Source: Alloyangia mangrovi (GTDB lineage Bacteria > Pseudomonadota > Alphaproteobacteria > Rhodobacterales > Rhodobacteraceae). Taken from it: a DNA stretch of 64,000 nucleotides. A model generated the notes under the pieces. It was given only the letters and a program-made list of their open reading frames with translations, was not told the origin of the DNA and did no database searches. How positions within the stretch are numbered: position 1 is the first letter of the stretch; every line of letters begins with the position of its first letter. The translations under genes and the position numbers were made by a program. Positions 13,370 to 23,653 of the stretch are shown one piece after another. Where the stretch lies: positions 111,734 to 175,733 of the forward strand of contig NZ_NTHN02000003.1 in assembly GCF_002300555.2 (NCBI RefSeq). The letters are read 5' to 3'.

Positions 13370-13900
13370 ATGCAGATGAGCGATACACGGGTGATCAAGG
13401 CCCCGCGCGAGGTGGTCTGGGCCGCGATCCTGAACCCCGAGGTGCTGAAGGCCTGCGTGCCTGGCTGCACCGAGCTGACCGGCACGCCCGAAAAGGGGTT
13501 CGAGGCCACGGTGGTGCAGAAGGTCGGCCCGGTGAAGGCAACCTTCAAGGGCACCGTGAGCCTGTCGAACATGACCGAGCCCGAGGCGGTGACGCTCTCG
13601 GGCGAGGGCAAGGGCGGTGCCGCGGGCTTCGCCAAGGGCGGAGCGGACGTGCGCTTCGCCGAGGTCGAGGGCGGCACTGAGCTGACCTACGAGGTCGATG
13701 CCAAGGTCGGCGGCAAGCTTGCGCAGCTCGGCAGCCGGATCATCGACGGCTTTGCGAAGAAAATGGCCGACCAGTTCTTCACCAACCTGCAGGACGCCGT
13801 CGAAGGGCCCAGCGAGGCCGACGAGGCGCCTGTGGCCGAGGGGGACGCCGGTGAAGAGGGCAAGAAAAAGGGATGGTTCAAGCGGATGGTCTCGGGCTGA
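13370..13900 (+). CDS. coxG: CoxG family protein (SRPBCC superfamily)
   Basis: 176-residue cytoplasmic protein of the CoxG/SRPBCC (START-like) family, linked to assembly or membrane anchoring of molybdenum CO dehydrogenase-type enzymes. It begins [20 protein letters not shown] followed by [20 protein letters not shown], a clear CoxG N-terminus, and ends in an acidic linker plus the basic tail [13 protein letters not shown], which may contact the membrane. AGAGAGGAC precedes the ATG. It lies 58 bp upstream of coxS and probably heads the operon. Confidence 0.9.
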   Translation: MQMSDTRVIKAPREVVWAAILNPEVLKACVPGCTELTGTPEKGFEATVVQKVGPVKATFKGTVSLSNMTEPEAVTLSGEGKGGAAGFAKGGADVRFAEVEGGTELTYEVDAKVGGKLAQLGSRIIDGFAKKMADQFFTNLQDAVEGPSEADEAPVAEGDAGEEGKKKGWFKRMVSG

Positions 13901-13958
13901 CGCCCGTGCCACAGTGCAACCAACCGAAAACCGATCAGTCATCCCAGGGAGGGAACGT

Positions 13959-14444
13959 ATGACCAAGGTAACGATGACGGTGAACGGCAAGGCTGTCAGC
14001 AAGGAGGTCAGGGGCAACATGCTGATGACCGAGTTCCTGCGCGACGAGCTGCATCTGACCGGCACCCACGTCGGCTGTGACACCTCGCAATGCGGCGCCT
14101 GCAACATCCACGTCAACGGCGAGACCGTGAAGGGCTGCACCATCTTCGCCGCCGAATGCGACGGCGCCGAGGTGGGCACCATCGAGGGGCAGGCCAATGC
14201 CGACGGCTCGCTCAACGTGATCCAGCAGGCCTTCCAGGACCACCACGGGCTGCAGTGCGGCTTCTGCACGCCGGGCATGGTGATGTCGGCGGCGACACTG
14301 CTGAAGGAGAACCCCAAGCCCACCGAGGCCGAGATCCGGCACTATCTCGAGGGCAACATTTGCCGCTGCACCGGCTACCACAATATCGTCAAGGCGATCA
14401 TGGCAGCCAGCGGGCAGGATGTAAGCACCATCGCCGCCGAGTGA
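13959..14444 (+). CDS. coxS: Molybdenum hydroxylase small subunit, 2Fe-2S (CoxS-like)
   Basis: 161-residue iron–sulfur subunit that passes electrons from the molybdenum site to FAD. A plant-type [2Fe-2S] site is visible as C40, C45, C48 and C60 ([10 protein letters not shown]…GC), and the second [2Fe-2S] domain as C100, C103, C135 and C137 (CGFCTPG…CRC). The start at 13959 follows AGGGAGGGAACGT; the frame is open further upstream inside coxG but that is coincidence. It is followed by coxL and coxM, the S-L-M order of form II clusters. Confidence 0.95.
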   Translation: MTKVTMTVNGKAVSKEVRGNMLMTEFLRDELHLTGTHVGCDTSQCGACNIHVNGETVKGCTIFAAECDGAEVGTIEGQANADGSLNVIQQAFQDHHGLQCGFCTPGMVMSAATLLKENPKPTEAEIRHYLEGNICRCTGYHNIVKAIMAASGQDVSTIAAE

Positions 14445-14489
14445 TCTCGGCACCGCGGACCCCTGGGGGACCCCGCGCATCCACGAAAA

Positions 14490-14537
14490 TCTGCGAACGA
14501 TACAGTCTACGAACGATAGAGTCTGCGAACGATCCGG
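14490..14537 (+). repeat. Three tandem 16-bp repeats between coxS and coxL
   Basis: Units TCTGCGAACGATACAG, TCTACGAACGATAGAG and TCTGCGAACGATCCGG follow one another without spacing. They lie in the 214-bp gap between coxS and coxL. They may be a regulator-binding array or neutral tandem duplication. Confidence 0.8.
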
Positions 14538-14658
14538 TGGCGGTTGGGAGGCCGCCGACGGAACAGGGAGGACCGGCGGAAGCGAACCCCGCCGGCTGGA
14601 GAGTTCGAGGCGGGCCGGGCGCGGCCCAAGCCCGCCGGCATATCAGGGAGGAGACCCC

Positions 14659-17019
14659 ATGCCGAAGGATCATGGCATCGGAGCGGCCCAGAAGCGGCGC
14701 GAGGACGTGCGCTTCCTGACCGGGGCCGGGAAATATACCGACGACATCAACGTCTACGGGCAGACCTACTGCCACTTCCTGCGCTCGGACGTGGCGCATG
14801 GGAAGATCACCAGCATCGACACCAGCGCCGCCGAGGCAATGCCCGGCGTGGTGCGGATCTTCACCGGCAAAGATTTCGAGGGCATCGGCGGGCTGCCCTG
14901 CGGCTGGCAGGTGACCGACAAGAACGGCGATCCGATGAAGGAGCCGCCGCATCCGGTGCTCGCGCAGGGCAAGGTGCGCCACGTCGGCGATCCGATCTGC
15001 GCGGTGATCGCCGAGACCCTGGACCAGGCCCGCGACGCCGCCGAAGCGATCGAGCTGGAGATCGAGGAGCTACCGGCCGTCGTCGACATGCGCGCCGCGC
15101 TGGAGAGCGGCTCGGCACTGGTGCACGACGAGCTGACGGACAACCTCTGTTACGACTGGCAGTTCGGCTCCGACCAGGCGGCGGTGGACAAGGCTTTTGC
15201 CGATGCCGCCCATGTCACCACTCTGGAGCTGGTCAACAACCGCCTTGTCGCCAACCCGATGGAGCCCCGCGTCGCAGTGGCCGAATATGCCCGGGCCAAT
15301 GACGAGAGCACGCTCTACACCACCTCGCAGAACCCGCACGTCATTCGCCTGTTGATGGGCGCCTTCGTGCTGGGCATCCCCGAGCACAAGCTGCGCGTGG
15401 TCGCCCCCGACGTCGGAGGCGGCTTCGGCACCAAGATCTTCCACTACGCCGAAGAGGCCTTCGTCACCTTCGCGGCGCGGCAGATCAACCGGCCGGTCAA
15501 GTGGACCTCGACCCGCTCCGAGGCCTTCATGTCCGACGCACATGGCCGCGATCACGTGACCAAGATCGAACTGGCGCTGGACGCCGAGAACAACTTCATC
15601 GGGCTGCGCACCGACACGCTGGCCAACATGGGGGCGTACCTCTCGACCTTCTCGTCATCGGTGCCCACCTGGCTGCACGGCACGCTGATGGCGGGGAACT
15701 ACAAGACCCCGGCGATCCAGGTGAACGTGAAGGCGGTGTTCACCAACACCGTGCCGGTCGATGCCTACCGCGGGGCGGGCCGGCCCGAGGCGACGTTCCA
15801 GCTCGAGCGGCTGGTGGACAAGGCGGCGCGGGAGCTGGGCGTCGATCCGATCAAGCTGCGCCGGCAGAACTTCATCGAGAGCTTCCCCTACGCGACTCCG
15901 GTGGCGGTGGAATATGACACCGGCGACTACGTGGCAACGATGGACAAGCTCGAAGAGATGATCGACGTCCCCGGCTTTGCCGCGCGCCGCGCCGAGAGCG
16001 AGGCGAAGGGCAAGCTGCGCGGACTCGGCGTCAATTGCTACATCGAGGCTTGCGGCATCGCGCCGTCGAACCTCGTGGGGCAGCTCGGCGCACGGGCAGG
16101 GCTTTACGATGCGGCGACGGTGCGGGTGAACGCCACCGGCTCGATCTCGGTCATGGTGGGCGCGCACAGCCACGGGCAGGGGCATGAGACCGCCTTCCCG
16201 CAGGTGGTCGCAGACATGCTGGGTATCGATGAGAGCATGATCGACATCGTCCACGGCGACACCTCGAAGATCCCCTTCGGCATGGGCACCTACGGCTCGC
16301 GCTCGCTGGCGGTCTGCGGCTCGGCCATGGTCCGCGCCACCGAGAAAATCATCAACAAGGCCAAGAAGATCGCGGCGCACCTGATGGAGGCCTCGGAGGG
16401 CGATATAGAGCTCAAGGACGGCATGTTCACCGTCGCGGGCACCGACAAGTCGGTGGCCTGGGGCGATGTGACCCTCGCCGCCTACGTGCCGCACAACTAC
16501 CCGCTCACCGAGATCGAGCCGGGGCTGGAGGAGACCGCCTTTTACGATCCGGCCAACTTCACCTATCCCGCCGGAGCCTATGCCTGCGAGGTAGAGGTCG
16601 ATCCCGACACTGGCAAGGTCACCATCGAGCGTTTCGCCGCCGCCGATGATTTCGGCAACGTGGTGAACCCGATGATCGTCGAGGGGCAGGTGCATGGTGG
16701 CATCGCCCAGGGCATCGGCCAGGCGCTGCTCGAGAGCTGCATCTACGATGCCGACGGCCAGCTCCTCTCGGCAAGCTACATGGATTACGCCATGCCGCGG
16801 GCCGGGGACGTACCCTTTTACATGGTGGACCACAGCTGCGCGACGCCCTGCACCCACAACCCGCTTGGGGTGAAGGGCTGCGGCGAGGCCGGGGCCATCG
16901 GCTCGCCGCCCGCCGTGGTGAACGCGGTACTCGATGCATTGAACCATGCCGGGCATGACGTGGCGCATATCGACATGCCCGTCTCGCCGCACCGCGTCTG
17001 GAAGGCCATGCAGGGATGA
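14659..17019 (+). CDS. coxL: Molybdenum hydroxylase large subunit, form II CoxL-like
   Basis: 786-residue catalytic subunit binding the molybdenum–MCD cofactor. It starts [20 protein letters not shown], the usual xanthine-oxidase-family N-terminus. The active-site loop is AYRGAGR (residues 369–375), the form II (BMS) signature, not the AYRCSFR of true form I CO dehydrogenase. The C-terminal [20 protein letters not shown] carries the conserved catalytic glutamate. AGGGAGGAG precedes the ATG. Form II enzymes are of uncertain substrate: CO at low rate has been proposed, aldehydes or other carbonyls are equally possible. Confidence 0.93.
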   Translation: MPKDHGIGAAQKRREDVRFLTGAGKYTDDINVYGQTYCHFLRSDVAHGKITSIDTSAAEAMPGVVRIFTGKDFEGIGGLPCGWQVTDKNGDPMKEPPHPVLAQGKVRHVGDPICAVIAETLDQARDAAEAIELEIEELPAVVDMRAALESGSALVHDELTDNLCYDWQFGSDQAAVDKAFADAAHVTTLELVNNRLVANPMEPRVAVAEYARANDESTLYTTSQNPHVIRLLMGAFVLGIPEHKLRVVAPDVGGGFGTKIFHYAEEAFVTFAARQINRPVKWTSTRSEAFMSDAHGRDHVTKIELALDAENNFIGLRTDTLANMGAYLSTFSSSVPTWLHGTLMAGNYKTPAIQVNVKAVFTNTVPVDAYRGAGRPEATFQLERLVDKAARELGVDPIKLRRQNFIESFPYATPVAVEYDTGDYVATMDKLEEMIDVPGFAARRAESEAKGKLRGLGVNCYIEACGIAPSNLVGQLGARAGLYDAATVRVNATGSISVMVGAHSHGQGHETAFPQVVADMLGIDESMIDIVHGDTSKIPFGMGTYGSRSLAVCGSAMVRATEKIINKAKKIAAHLMEASEGDIELKDGMFTVAGTDKSVAWGDVTLAAYVPHNYPLTEIEPGLEETAFYDPANFTYPAGAYACEVEVDPDTGKVTIERFAAADDFGNVVNPMIVEGQVHGGIAQGIGQALLESCIYDADGQLLSASYMDYAMPRAGDVPFYMVDHSCATPCTHNPLGVKGCGEAGAIGSPPAVVNAVLDALNHAGHDVAHIDMPVSPHRVWKAMQG

Positions 17020-17135
17020 TCCTTTTCCCCGGCGCAGGCGCTTGCATCTTGCGCCGGGGAGGGTGAGTATTCGACGAAATATGAAAGGGATGAGGGGCGC
17101 CGGACCGCCCCGGACCCTTCCGCAGGAGGACGACG

Positions 17136-17921
17136 ATGTACAGCTTTGACGTTGTAAGACCCAAGAGCGTGGCGGATGCCGTTGCCGCGCTCGGCGAGGA
17201 AGAGGCGCAGGCGCTCGGGGGCGGGCAGACGCTGATCCCCTCGCTGAAGCAGCGGCTCGCGGCGCCCGCCGTTCTGGTAAGCCTTGCCTCCATCGACGAG
17301 ATCAAGGGCGTGTCGAGCGAAGGCGGCACCTTGAAGATCGGCGGCGGCACGACCCATGGCACCGTGGCACGCGAAGTGGCCTCGAGCTACCCGGCGCTGG
17401 CGGCCATGGCCGGAAATATCGGTGATCCGGCGGTGCGCAACCGCGGCACCATCGGCGGCAGCCTTGCCAACAACGACCCGGCGGCCTGCTACCCGGCCGC
17501 GGCGCTGGCCTCGGGCGCGACGATCGTCACCAGCAACCGCGAGATCGCCGCGGACGACTTCTTCGAAGGGCTGTTCACCACCGCGCTCGAAGAGGGCGAG
17601 ATCATCACCGCGGTGCAATTCCCGATCCCCGAGAAGGCCGCCTACATCAAGTTCGAACAGCCGGCATCGCGCTTTGCGCTGGTGGGTGTGTTCGTCGCCA
17701 AGTTCGCCGATGGCGTGCGCGTTGCGGTGACCGGTGCCTCGGAAGACGGCGTGTTCCGCTGGACCGAGGCCGAGGCGGCGCTTTCGGGCGATTTCTCCGC
17801 CGCGGCGCTCGACGGGCTTTCCGTGCCGGCGGACGGTCTGATGACCGACCTGCACGGCTCGGCCGCCTACCGAGCCCACCTGATAGGTGTGCTGACCAAG
17901 CGGGCCGTCGCGCAGGCGTGA
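17136..17921 (+). CDS. coxM: Molybdenum hydroxylase medium subunit, FAD-binding (CoxM-like)
   Basis: 261-residue flavoprotein subunit. The two FAD-contact motifs are visible: LGGGQTLIP near residue 28 and the TIGGSLANNDPAACYPA stretch near residue 107 (equivalent to the AGGHS and TIGGN motifs). It transfers electrons between the iron–sulfur subunit and the external acceptor. AGGAGG lies 9 bp upstream of the ATG. Last gene of coxGSLM, followed by a strong terminator. Confidence 0.94.
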   Translation: MYSFDVVRPKSVADAVAALGEEEAQALGGGQTLIPSLKQRLAAPAVLVSLASIDEIKGVSSEGGTLKIGGGTTHGTVAREVASSYPALAAMAGNIGDPAVRNRGTIGGSLANNDPAACYPAAALASGATIVTSNREIAADDFFEGLFTTALEEGEIITAVQFPIPEKAAYIKFEQPASRFALVGVFVAKFADGVRVAVTGASEDGVFRWTEAEAALSGDFSAAALDGLSVPADGLMTDLHGSAAYRAHLIGVLTKRAVAQA

Positions 17922-17941
17922 ATGCACGCGATGCACCCGAG

Positions 17942-17972
17942 GCGCCTTCCGGGAAACCGGGAGGCGCTTTTT
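17942..17972 (+). terminator. Intrinsic terminator of the cox operon
   Basis: GCGCCTTCCGG pairs with CCGGGAGGCGC (one T·G pair) around a GAAA tetraloop and is followed by TTTTTCC. Confidence 0.9.
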
Positions 17973-17995
17973 CCTTGGGGCCCGCCCCGCGCAGG

Positions 17996-19442
17996 CTATC
18001 GCGCCAGCGCCAGCAACCCTTCGACGTCGAGATGTGCCTCCATGTGGTCGGCCAGCGTGTCGAGCACCGTCTCCACCTTCGCCTCGTAGCGGGTGTCGCT
18101 GCGCGCCACGCCGAGCCCCTCGAGCCACGTGCCGCGGAAGGCGTCATCGGCGAAGAGCCCGTGCAGGTAGCTGCCGGTGATCCGCCCGTCGCGGGAAATC
18201 GCGCCATCGGGTGATCCGTCGATGACCGCGAAGGGGCAGCCGCAGTCGGGGCCCTCGGTGCGGCCTATGTGGATCTCGTAGCCCTCCAGCGGCAGGCCGC
18301 TGGCGACATGCTGCGCGCGTACCCGCGTGAGGCGCTTCTCGGCAGTCATCACCGTGTCGACCTCGAGCAGGCCGAGGCCGGGATCGCTGCCCGCCGGGCC
18401 CTCGATGCCTTCGGGGTCCGAGATGCTTCGGCCGAGCATCTGGTAGCCGCCGCAGATCCCCAGCACGTGCCCGCCGCGCCGCACGTGCGCGGCTAGATCG
18501 ACGTCCCAGCCCTGCGCCCGCAGGAAGGCGAGATCGCCGCGCGTCGACTTGCTGCCCGGCAGGATCACGAGGTCGGTGTCGCCGGGGATCACCTCGCCCG
18601 GGCCGATCATGGAAAGCGACACGCCCGGCTCCTGCGCCAGCGGGTCGAGGTCATCGAAATTGGCGATCCGCGAGAGGGCGAGGCAGACGACCTTGAGCCC
18701 ACCGTCCGGCGCGCGGCGCGGCAGGTCGAGCGCGTCCTCGGCAGGCAGAAGATGCGCGTCGCGGAACCATGGCAGCACGCCGAAGCCGCGCCAGCCGGTG
18801 GTCTCGGCGATCAGCGCGTAGCCATCGTCAAACAGGCGAGGATCGCCACGGAACTTGTTGATCAAAAAAACCTTTCACCAGTGCCGCGTCGTCGGGCGCG
18901 ATGACAGCCTGCGTGCCCACCACCTGCGCGATCACCCCGCCGCGGTCGATGTCCCCGGCCAGAACCACGGGCACATCCGCCGCGCGGGCAAAGCCCATGT
19001 TGGCGATGTCGCGGGCGCGCAGGTTGACCTCGGCGGGGCTGCCGGCGCCTTCGACCAGCACCAGATCATGCGACGCCTTCAGGCGCTCGAAGCTCTCCAG
19101 CACGCCCGCCATGAGCCGCTCCCTCAGCCCGCCGTAGTCGCGCGCTTGCGTGGTGGCGATGCGCTTGCCCTGCAGGATCACCTGCGCGCCCATGTCGGTC
19201 TCGGGTTTCAGCAACACCGGGTTCATGTCGGTCACCGCCTCGAGCCCGCAGGCCCGCGCCTGCAGCGCCTGCGCCCGGCCGATCTCGCCGCCATCGGTCG
19301 TGACGGCGGCGTTGTTCGACATGTTCTGCGGCTTGAAGGGGGCGACCTTGATCCCCCGGCGCAGCGCCGCGCGGCAGAGCCCGGCGACCAGCATCGACTT
19401 GCCGACGTTCGAGCCGGTGCCCTGCAGCATCAGCGCGGGCAT
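17996..19442 (-). pseudogene. cobQ: Cobyric acid synthase CobQ, frameshifted in this sequence
   Basis: Glutamine-dependent amidase that amidates four side chains of adenosylcobyrinic acid diamide in B12 synthesis. The N-terminal part (19442 to about 18870) begins [20 protein letters not shown] with the dethiobiotin-synthase-like P-loop; the C-terminal part carries the class I amidotransferase nucleophile in [15 protein letters not shown] and the later YLHGLF. The two parts lie in different frames. The break is at seven T on the coding strand (18864–18870); six T restores [15 protein letters not shown] and a normal 481-residue protein. CCGGAGG precedes the start. Probably intact in the organism. 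Confidence 0.9.
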
Positions 19443-19553
19443 TCGGGGCCTCCGGCAATGCGGGGAACGTCAAAAGAAATCATGGGACCTGCCGTGCTGT
19501 GTCGGACCCAGTCATGCCATCGCGAGGTTCCGGGAACCAGCGCCAATGCAACC

Positions 19554-20172
19554 TCAGGAGCGCGCGATGTACCGATCGCGGCGGTGGTTGATCGCTATGA
19601 GCGCGTTGAGGATGATCGCTCCCAGCAGCGACCAAAGCACCTGCATCGGCGCAAAAAACAGGAACGACGAGGCGAAGACCAGCAGGTCGAAGCCAAGCTG
19701 GATGTAGCCCGCCTTGATCCCGCGCGTGTCCTGCAGCCAAAGCGCCACGATGCCGACCCCCCCCAAGCGTCGCGCCATGGCGGAAGAGCGAGAGCAGCCC
19801 GAGCCCGGCGCAGACCCCGAAGAGCGCGGCGGCCAGCGGCTCCGAGACCTCGACGTGCATCGCCGTGGGCATCAGGTCTACCATGCTCGACATCAGCACC
19901 ACCGAGATGAAGCTCTTGATGGTGAATCGCCAGCCGAGCTGCTTCACGGCAAGGATGTAGAAAGGCGCGTTGAGCAGGAAGAAGAGCAGGCCGAAGCGGA
20001 TCCCCGTGGGCTCTCCCAGAACCAGGGCGAGGCCAGCGATCTGTCCGGTGAAAAGCCCCGAGGCGCGCAGGAACTGGATCCCGAGGGCGACCAGCGTCGT
20101 ACCGACGAGGATGCCGTGGACGTCTTCCCACAGCGTATGGCGATCTGGAGGGGGGCTATCGAGGAGGAGCAT
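19554..20172 (-). pseudogene. YitT family membrane protein, frameshifted in this sequence
   Basis: Polytopic inner-membrane protein of the YitT/DUF161 type, function unknown. The first part (from 20172) reads HGILVGTTLVALGIQFLRAS, FTGQIAGLALVL and then further helices; the last part reads VGIVALWLQDTRGIKAGYIQ and FDLLVFASSFLFFAPMQVLW. The frame breaks at a run of eight C (19757–19764); seven restores the junction TLGGVGIVALW and a 205-residue protein of normal family length. The start codon lacks a good Shine-Dalgarno. Likely a sequencing error. Confidence 0.82.
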
Positions 20173-20268
20173 GGGACAGGAATGCTGACCTTTATGCGCA
20201 AGGTCAAGAGGGCATTCGCTGCAGCGCAGCGTCAGCAGGGAGGGTTGCTTGGAAAAGAGGCAGGAACG

Positions 20269-20296
20269 AAAAGGGCCGGCCCCTCAGGACCGGCCC
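20269..20296 (-). terminator. Terminator of icd (possibly bidirectional)
   Basis: On the minus strand GGGCCGGTCC pairs with the GGGGCCGGCCC region around a TGAG loop and is followed by TTTTC. On plus the same hairpin is followed by AAATTTTTC. Confidence 0.75.
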
Positions 20297-20324
20297 AAAT
20301 TTTTCAGGCACTTGGATACCGGCG

Positions 20325-21541
20325 TTACACCGTGCCGAGCGCCTTGTTGAGGTTCTCGTCGACTTTCTCGAGGAAGCCCATGGTGGTGAGCCACTTCTGG
20401 TCCGGCCCGACAAGCAGCGCGAGGTCCTTGGTCATCCAGCCCGATTCCACGGTCTGAACCACCACCTTCTCGAGCGTCTCGGCGAAGGTCATGAGCTGCG
20501 CGTTGGCATCGAGCTTGGCGCGGTGCTTGAGGCCGCCGGTCCAGGCGAAGATCGAGGCGATGGAGTTGGTCGAGGTCGCCTGGCCCGCCTGGTGCTGGCG
20601 GTAGTGGCGAGTGACCGTGCCATGCGCCGCCTCGGCTTCGACGATCTTGCCATCGGGGGTCATCAGCTGCGAGGTCATCAGCCCGAGCGAGCCGAAGCCC
20701 TGCGCCACGGTGTCGGACTGCACGTCGCCATCGTAGTTCTTGCAGGCCCAGACGAAGCCGCCGTTCCACTTCATGGCGCAGGCCACCATGTCGTCGATCA
20801 GCCGGTGTTCGTACCAGATTTTCTTCTTCTTGAACTCGGCCTCGAATTCTTCCTCGAAGACCTTCTGGAAAAGGTCCTTGAAGCGCCCGTCATAAGCCTT
20901 GAGGATGGTGTCTTGGTCGACAGGTACACCGGCCAGCCCATCATGAGGCCATAGTTGAACGAGGCCCGGGCAAAATCGATGATCGAGCTGTCGAGGTTGT
21001 ACATCGCCTGGTAGACGCCGGCGGAGGGGGCCTGATAGACCTCCTTCTCGATCACCGTGCCGTCCTCGCCGACGAATTTCACCGTCAGCGTACCGGCGCC
21101 GGGGAAGGTGAAATCGGTGGCCTTGTACTGGTCGCCGAAGGCATGGCGGCCGATGACGATAGGCCTCGTCCAGCCGGGCACCAGGCGCGGCACGTTGCGG
21201 CAGATGATCGGCTGGCGGAACACCACGCCGCCGAGGATGTTGCGGATCGTGCCGTTGGGCGAGCGCCACATCTTCTTGAGGCCGAATTCCTCGACCCGCG
21301 CCTCGTCGGGGGTGATCGTGGCGCATTTGACCGCGACGCCGATCTCGCGGGTCTTTTCCGCCGCATCGATGGTGATCTGGTCCTCGGTGCGGTCCCGCTC
21401 CTCGATCCCGAGATCGTAGTAGAGCAGATCGACGTCGAGGTAGGGCAGGATCAGTTTCTTCTTGATGAAGTCCCAGATGATCCGGGTCATCTCGTCCCCG
21501 TCCATTTCGACGATGGGGTTCTCGACCTTGATCTTCGACAT
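20325..21541 (-). pseudogene. icd: NADP-dependent isocitrate dehydrogenase, frameshifted in this sequence
   Basis: TCA-cycle enzyme converting isocitrate to 2-oxoglutarate. It starts [20 protein letters not shown] (21541), the eukaryote-like NADP-IDH class found in alphaproteobacteria; the C-terminal part contains [20 protein letters not shown] and [13 protein letters not shown]. The frame changes near 20911, where the coding strand reads STK followed by ACACC: inserting one base to give AAGGACACC restores [16 protein letters not shown] and a normal 405-residue enzyme. Unlike the other breaks in this window it is not in a long homopolymer. A real knockout of this central enzyme is unlikely. 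Confidence 0.92.
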
Positions 21542-21609
21542 GGGTGTCCCTTTCGCTGGCTGAGTCGGCTGCGCCGCATGTAGCGCGTTTCCCGCGGTGT
21601 GGAAAGGTT

Positions 21610-21627
21610 GGTATGCAACCGTATACC
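21610..21627. promoter_or_regulatory. Inverted repeat upstream of icd / 111-aa membrane protein
   Basis: GGTAT-N8-ATACC lies 69 bp upstream of icd and 101 bp upstream of the gene at 21728, in a divergent promoter region. It could be a regulator site; no specific family is assigned. Confidence 0.3.
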
Positions 21628-21727
21628 GCCACGTCGTTCACTTCGTCGTATTTTCCCTGCTCGATTAGCAAAATCGAAAACCTTCGCCGCCTATAGAGGC
21701 GTCATGAGACAGAAAGCTGAGGATTTC

Positions 21728-22063
21728 ATGACCGCGCTCCTGCTGGCACTCGTGCTCTGTATCCTCTTTGGCGCCGGGCTCTTCGCGATCTTCGGCACTG
21801 GGACCGCGCCGCAGGGGGCACTTTCCGTATCGCTGCCCGGGGCGCTCTCGGGCGTCGTCCTGGTCATCGCACCGCCCTGGGGTCAGGGCGCCGCGGCGCT
21901 CGTGACAAGGGCCGGGGGCCGGCAGATCGGCCCGGTCTCGGCCCCCTTCGGAACATTCGCCAGCTTCGACGGCCCGGCCCCCGTGGACCGGCTTCGGGAC
22001 CTTGGCGCCTGGGCCGCGCGGGATGCCGGCGCGCTGGCCACCATCTGCGGAGTCCGGCCATGA
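21728..22063 (+). CDS. Small membrane-anchored protein of unknown function
   Basis: 111 residues. The start [20 protein letters not shown] follows GAGGATTTC and opens a single N-terminal membrane segment (about residues 2–24); the rest is a soluble alanine/glycine-rich domain with no motif I recognise. A longer frame to 21599 or a start at 21704 is possible but lacks the binding site. Its stop overlaps the start of the chemotaxis receptor (ATGA, 22060–22063), so the two are co-translated, suggesting an accessory role for that receptor. Confidence 0.6.
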   Translation: MTALLLALVLCILFGAGLFAIFGTGTAPQGALSVSLPGALSGVVLVIAPPWGQGAAALVTRAGGRQIGPVSAPFGTFASFDGPAPVDRLRDLGAWAARDAGALATICGVRP

Positions 22064-23637
22064 CGATCAGGGCCCTGAATTCCCTCTCCTCCGCCCTGCA
22101 GGCGCGCGTACGCGCCCTGTCGGAGCGAACCATGCTGTTTCTGCTCGGGATCATGCTGCTCCCGATTTTCGTGGTCACCGATCTCTACCTCGGCCGGGTC
22201 ATGATGCCGAGCACGGGCGTCGCCGTCGTGCTGCTGGCGATCGCCGGGGCCGCGATGCGGCTGCAGAGAGGGCTGACCGACTACGTGCTCGCCGCTGTTG
22301 TCGTCGCCGAGGCGGCGGTCCTAACCGCCGCCTACCGGCTGCACCCCTGGCAGCTCGACACGCATATGATCTACTTCGTGATGCTCGCAGGGCTGTCGAT
22401 CCTCGGCCGCGTCCGCGTGCTGCTTTTTGGCTGCCTGCTGGTCGCCATCCAGCATCTCGGTCTCGTGCTGCTCATGCCCGCGCTGGTCTTTCCCTCGACC
22501 GACCTCCTCGAGAACCTCATGCGGGTGCTGCTGCACGGTGGTATCGTCATTATGGAAGGGCTGATCCTGACCCTGGCGATCCTGCAGCGGAACGCGGGCC
22601 GCCAACGGCTCGCCGAAAGCGCCGAACGCCTCGCCGACGAAAGCCACCGCGCGGCCGAGGCTCAGGTGCGGGCCGAGGCCACCGCGCAGCTCACACAGGA
22701 CCTCGTCGCGCGGTTCTCCAAGCATTTCCACGCGCTCGCGGAGAGGGATCTCGATTGCGCCCTGAACGAGCCAATGGAGGGGGTCTTCGAAGCCCTCAGG
22801 CAGGATTTCAACCGCGCGCTTTCGCAGTTGCAGGACGCGCTCGGCAGCGCGCGGCGCACCGCCGAAGGGGTCGATGAAGAGGCCGGGGCGCTCGAGCAGG
22901 TCACCGGCGATCTGTCGCTGCGCAGCGAGCGGCAGGCGCAGGAACTCAGCACCGCCGCCAATGGCATGGCCGATGTCACCGGTGCCCTGCGCGGTACGGC
23001 GTCCCGCGCGGGCGAGCTCTCGGAACAGGCCCGGCTGGCGCGGGACAGCGCGGAAGAAGGCGGCACAGTCACCGATCGCGCCATCGCCGCCATGCAGCTC
23101 ATCGAGCAGAGCTCCTCCGAGGTGGGCAAGATCATCGACCTTATCGACGACATTTCCTTCCAGACCAACCTGCTCGCCCTGAACGCCGGAGTCGAGGCTG
23201 CCCGCGCCGGGGAGTCCGGCAAGGGTTTCGCCGTGGTCGCCTCGGAGGTCCGTCAACTCGCGCAGCGCACTTCCGAAGCCGCGGCCGGCGTGAAAAAGCT
23301 GATCCTCGACAGCGAGGAGCAGGTGTCCGAAGGGGCGAAACTGGTGAACGAGGCTGGCGGGCGGCTCTCGACCATCGTCACCGCGATCAGCACGGTGAGC
23401 AACATGATCTCCGAGATCCGCGATGATGCCAAGGGCCAGTCGGAGCGGCTCGCGACGCTCTCCGAGGCCGTTTCGCGCCTCGACAGCCAGACCCAGGAAA
23501 GCGCCGCCCTGAGCGAGGAGATGGCGGCCATGGGCCTGCGCCTGCGCGGTCACGCCCGCGATCTGGCCCGTGACATGGCGGTGTTCCGGCTCTCGGCAAG
23601 CGACAGCGCCCCGGCGCAAACACGGCGCCGGGCCTGA
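22060..23637 (+). CDS. Methyl-accepting chemotaxis protein
   Basis: 525-residue transducer. The N-terminal half has about six hydrophobic segments between residues 24 and 180 (for example [20 protein letters not shown] and [20 protein letters not shown]) and no large periplasmic sensor, so it probably senses a membrane or cytoplasmic cue. A coiled-coil linker follows, then the signalling domain with the hairpin tip [20 protein letters not shown] near residue 375. It couples to CheA/CheW. No C-terminal CheR-docking pentapeptide is visible. Convergent with the MFS gene, 16 bp away. Confidence 0.93.
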   Translation: MTIRALNSLSSALQARVRALSERTMLFLLGIMLLPIFVVTDLYLGRVMMPSTGVAVVLLAIAGAAMRLQRGLTDYVLAAVVVAEAAVLTAAYRLHPWQLDTHMIYFVMLAGLSILGRVRVLLFGCLLVAIQHLGLVLLMPALVFPSTDLLENLMRVLLHGGIVIMEGLILTLAILQRNAGRQRLAESAERLADESHRAAEAQVRAEATAQLTQDLVARFSKHFHALAERDLDCALNEPMEGVFEALRQDFNRALSQLQDALGSARRTAEGVDEEAGALEQVTGDLSLRSERQAQELSTAANGMADVTGALRGTASRAGELSEQARLARDSAEEGGTVTDRAIAAMQLIEQSSSEVGKIIDLIDDISFQTNLLALNAGVEAARAGESGKGFAVVASEVRQLAQRTSEAAAGVKKLILDSEEQVSEGAKLVNEAGGRLSTIVTAISTVSNMISEIRDDAKGQSERLATLSEAVSRLDSQTQESAALSEEMAAMGLRLRGHARDLARDMAVFRLSASDSAPAQTRRRA

Positions 23638-23653
23638 GAGCTGGGGCGCGACC

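Noticed and set aside
14490..14537. CRISPR array
   Set aside because: The three 16-bp units are directly adjacent with no spacers, and no cas genes are present anywhere in the window.
14659..17019. Calling the cox genes a proven carbon monoxide dehydrogenase
   Set aside because: The loop is AYRGAGR, not AYRCSFR; form II enzymes are not shown to be dedicated CO dehydrogenases.
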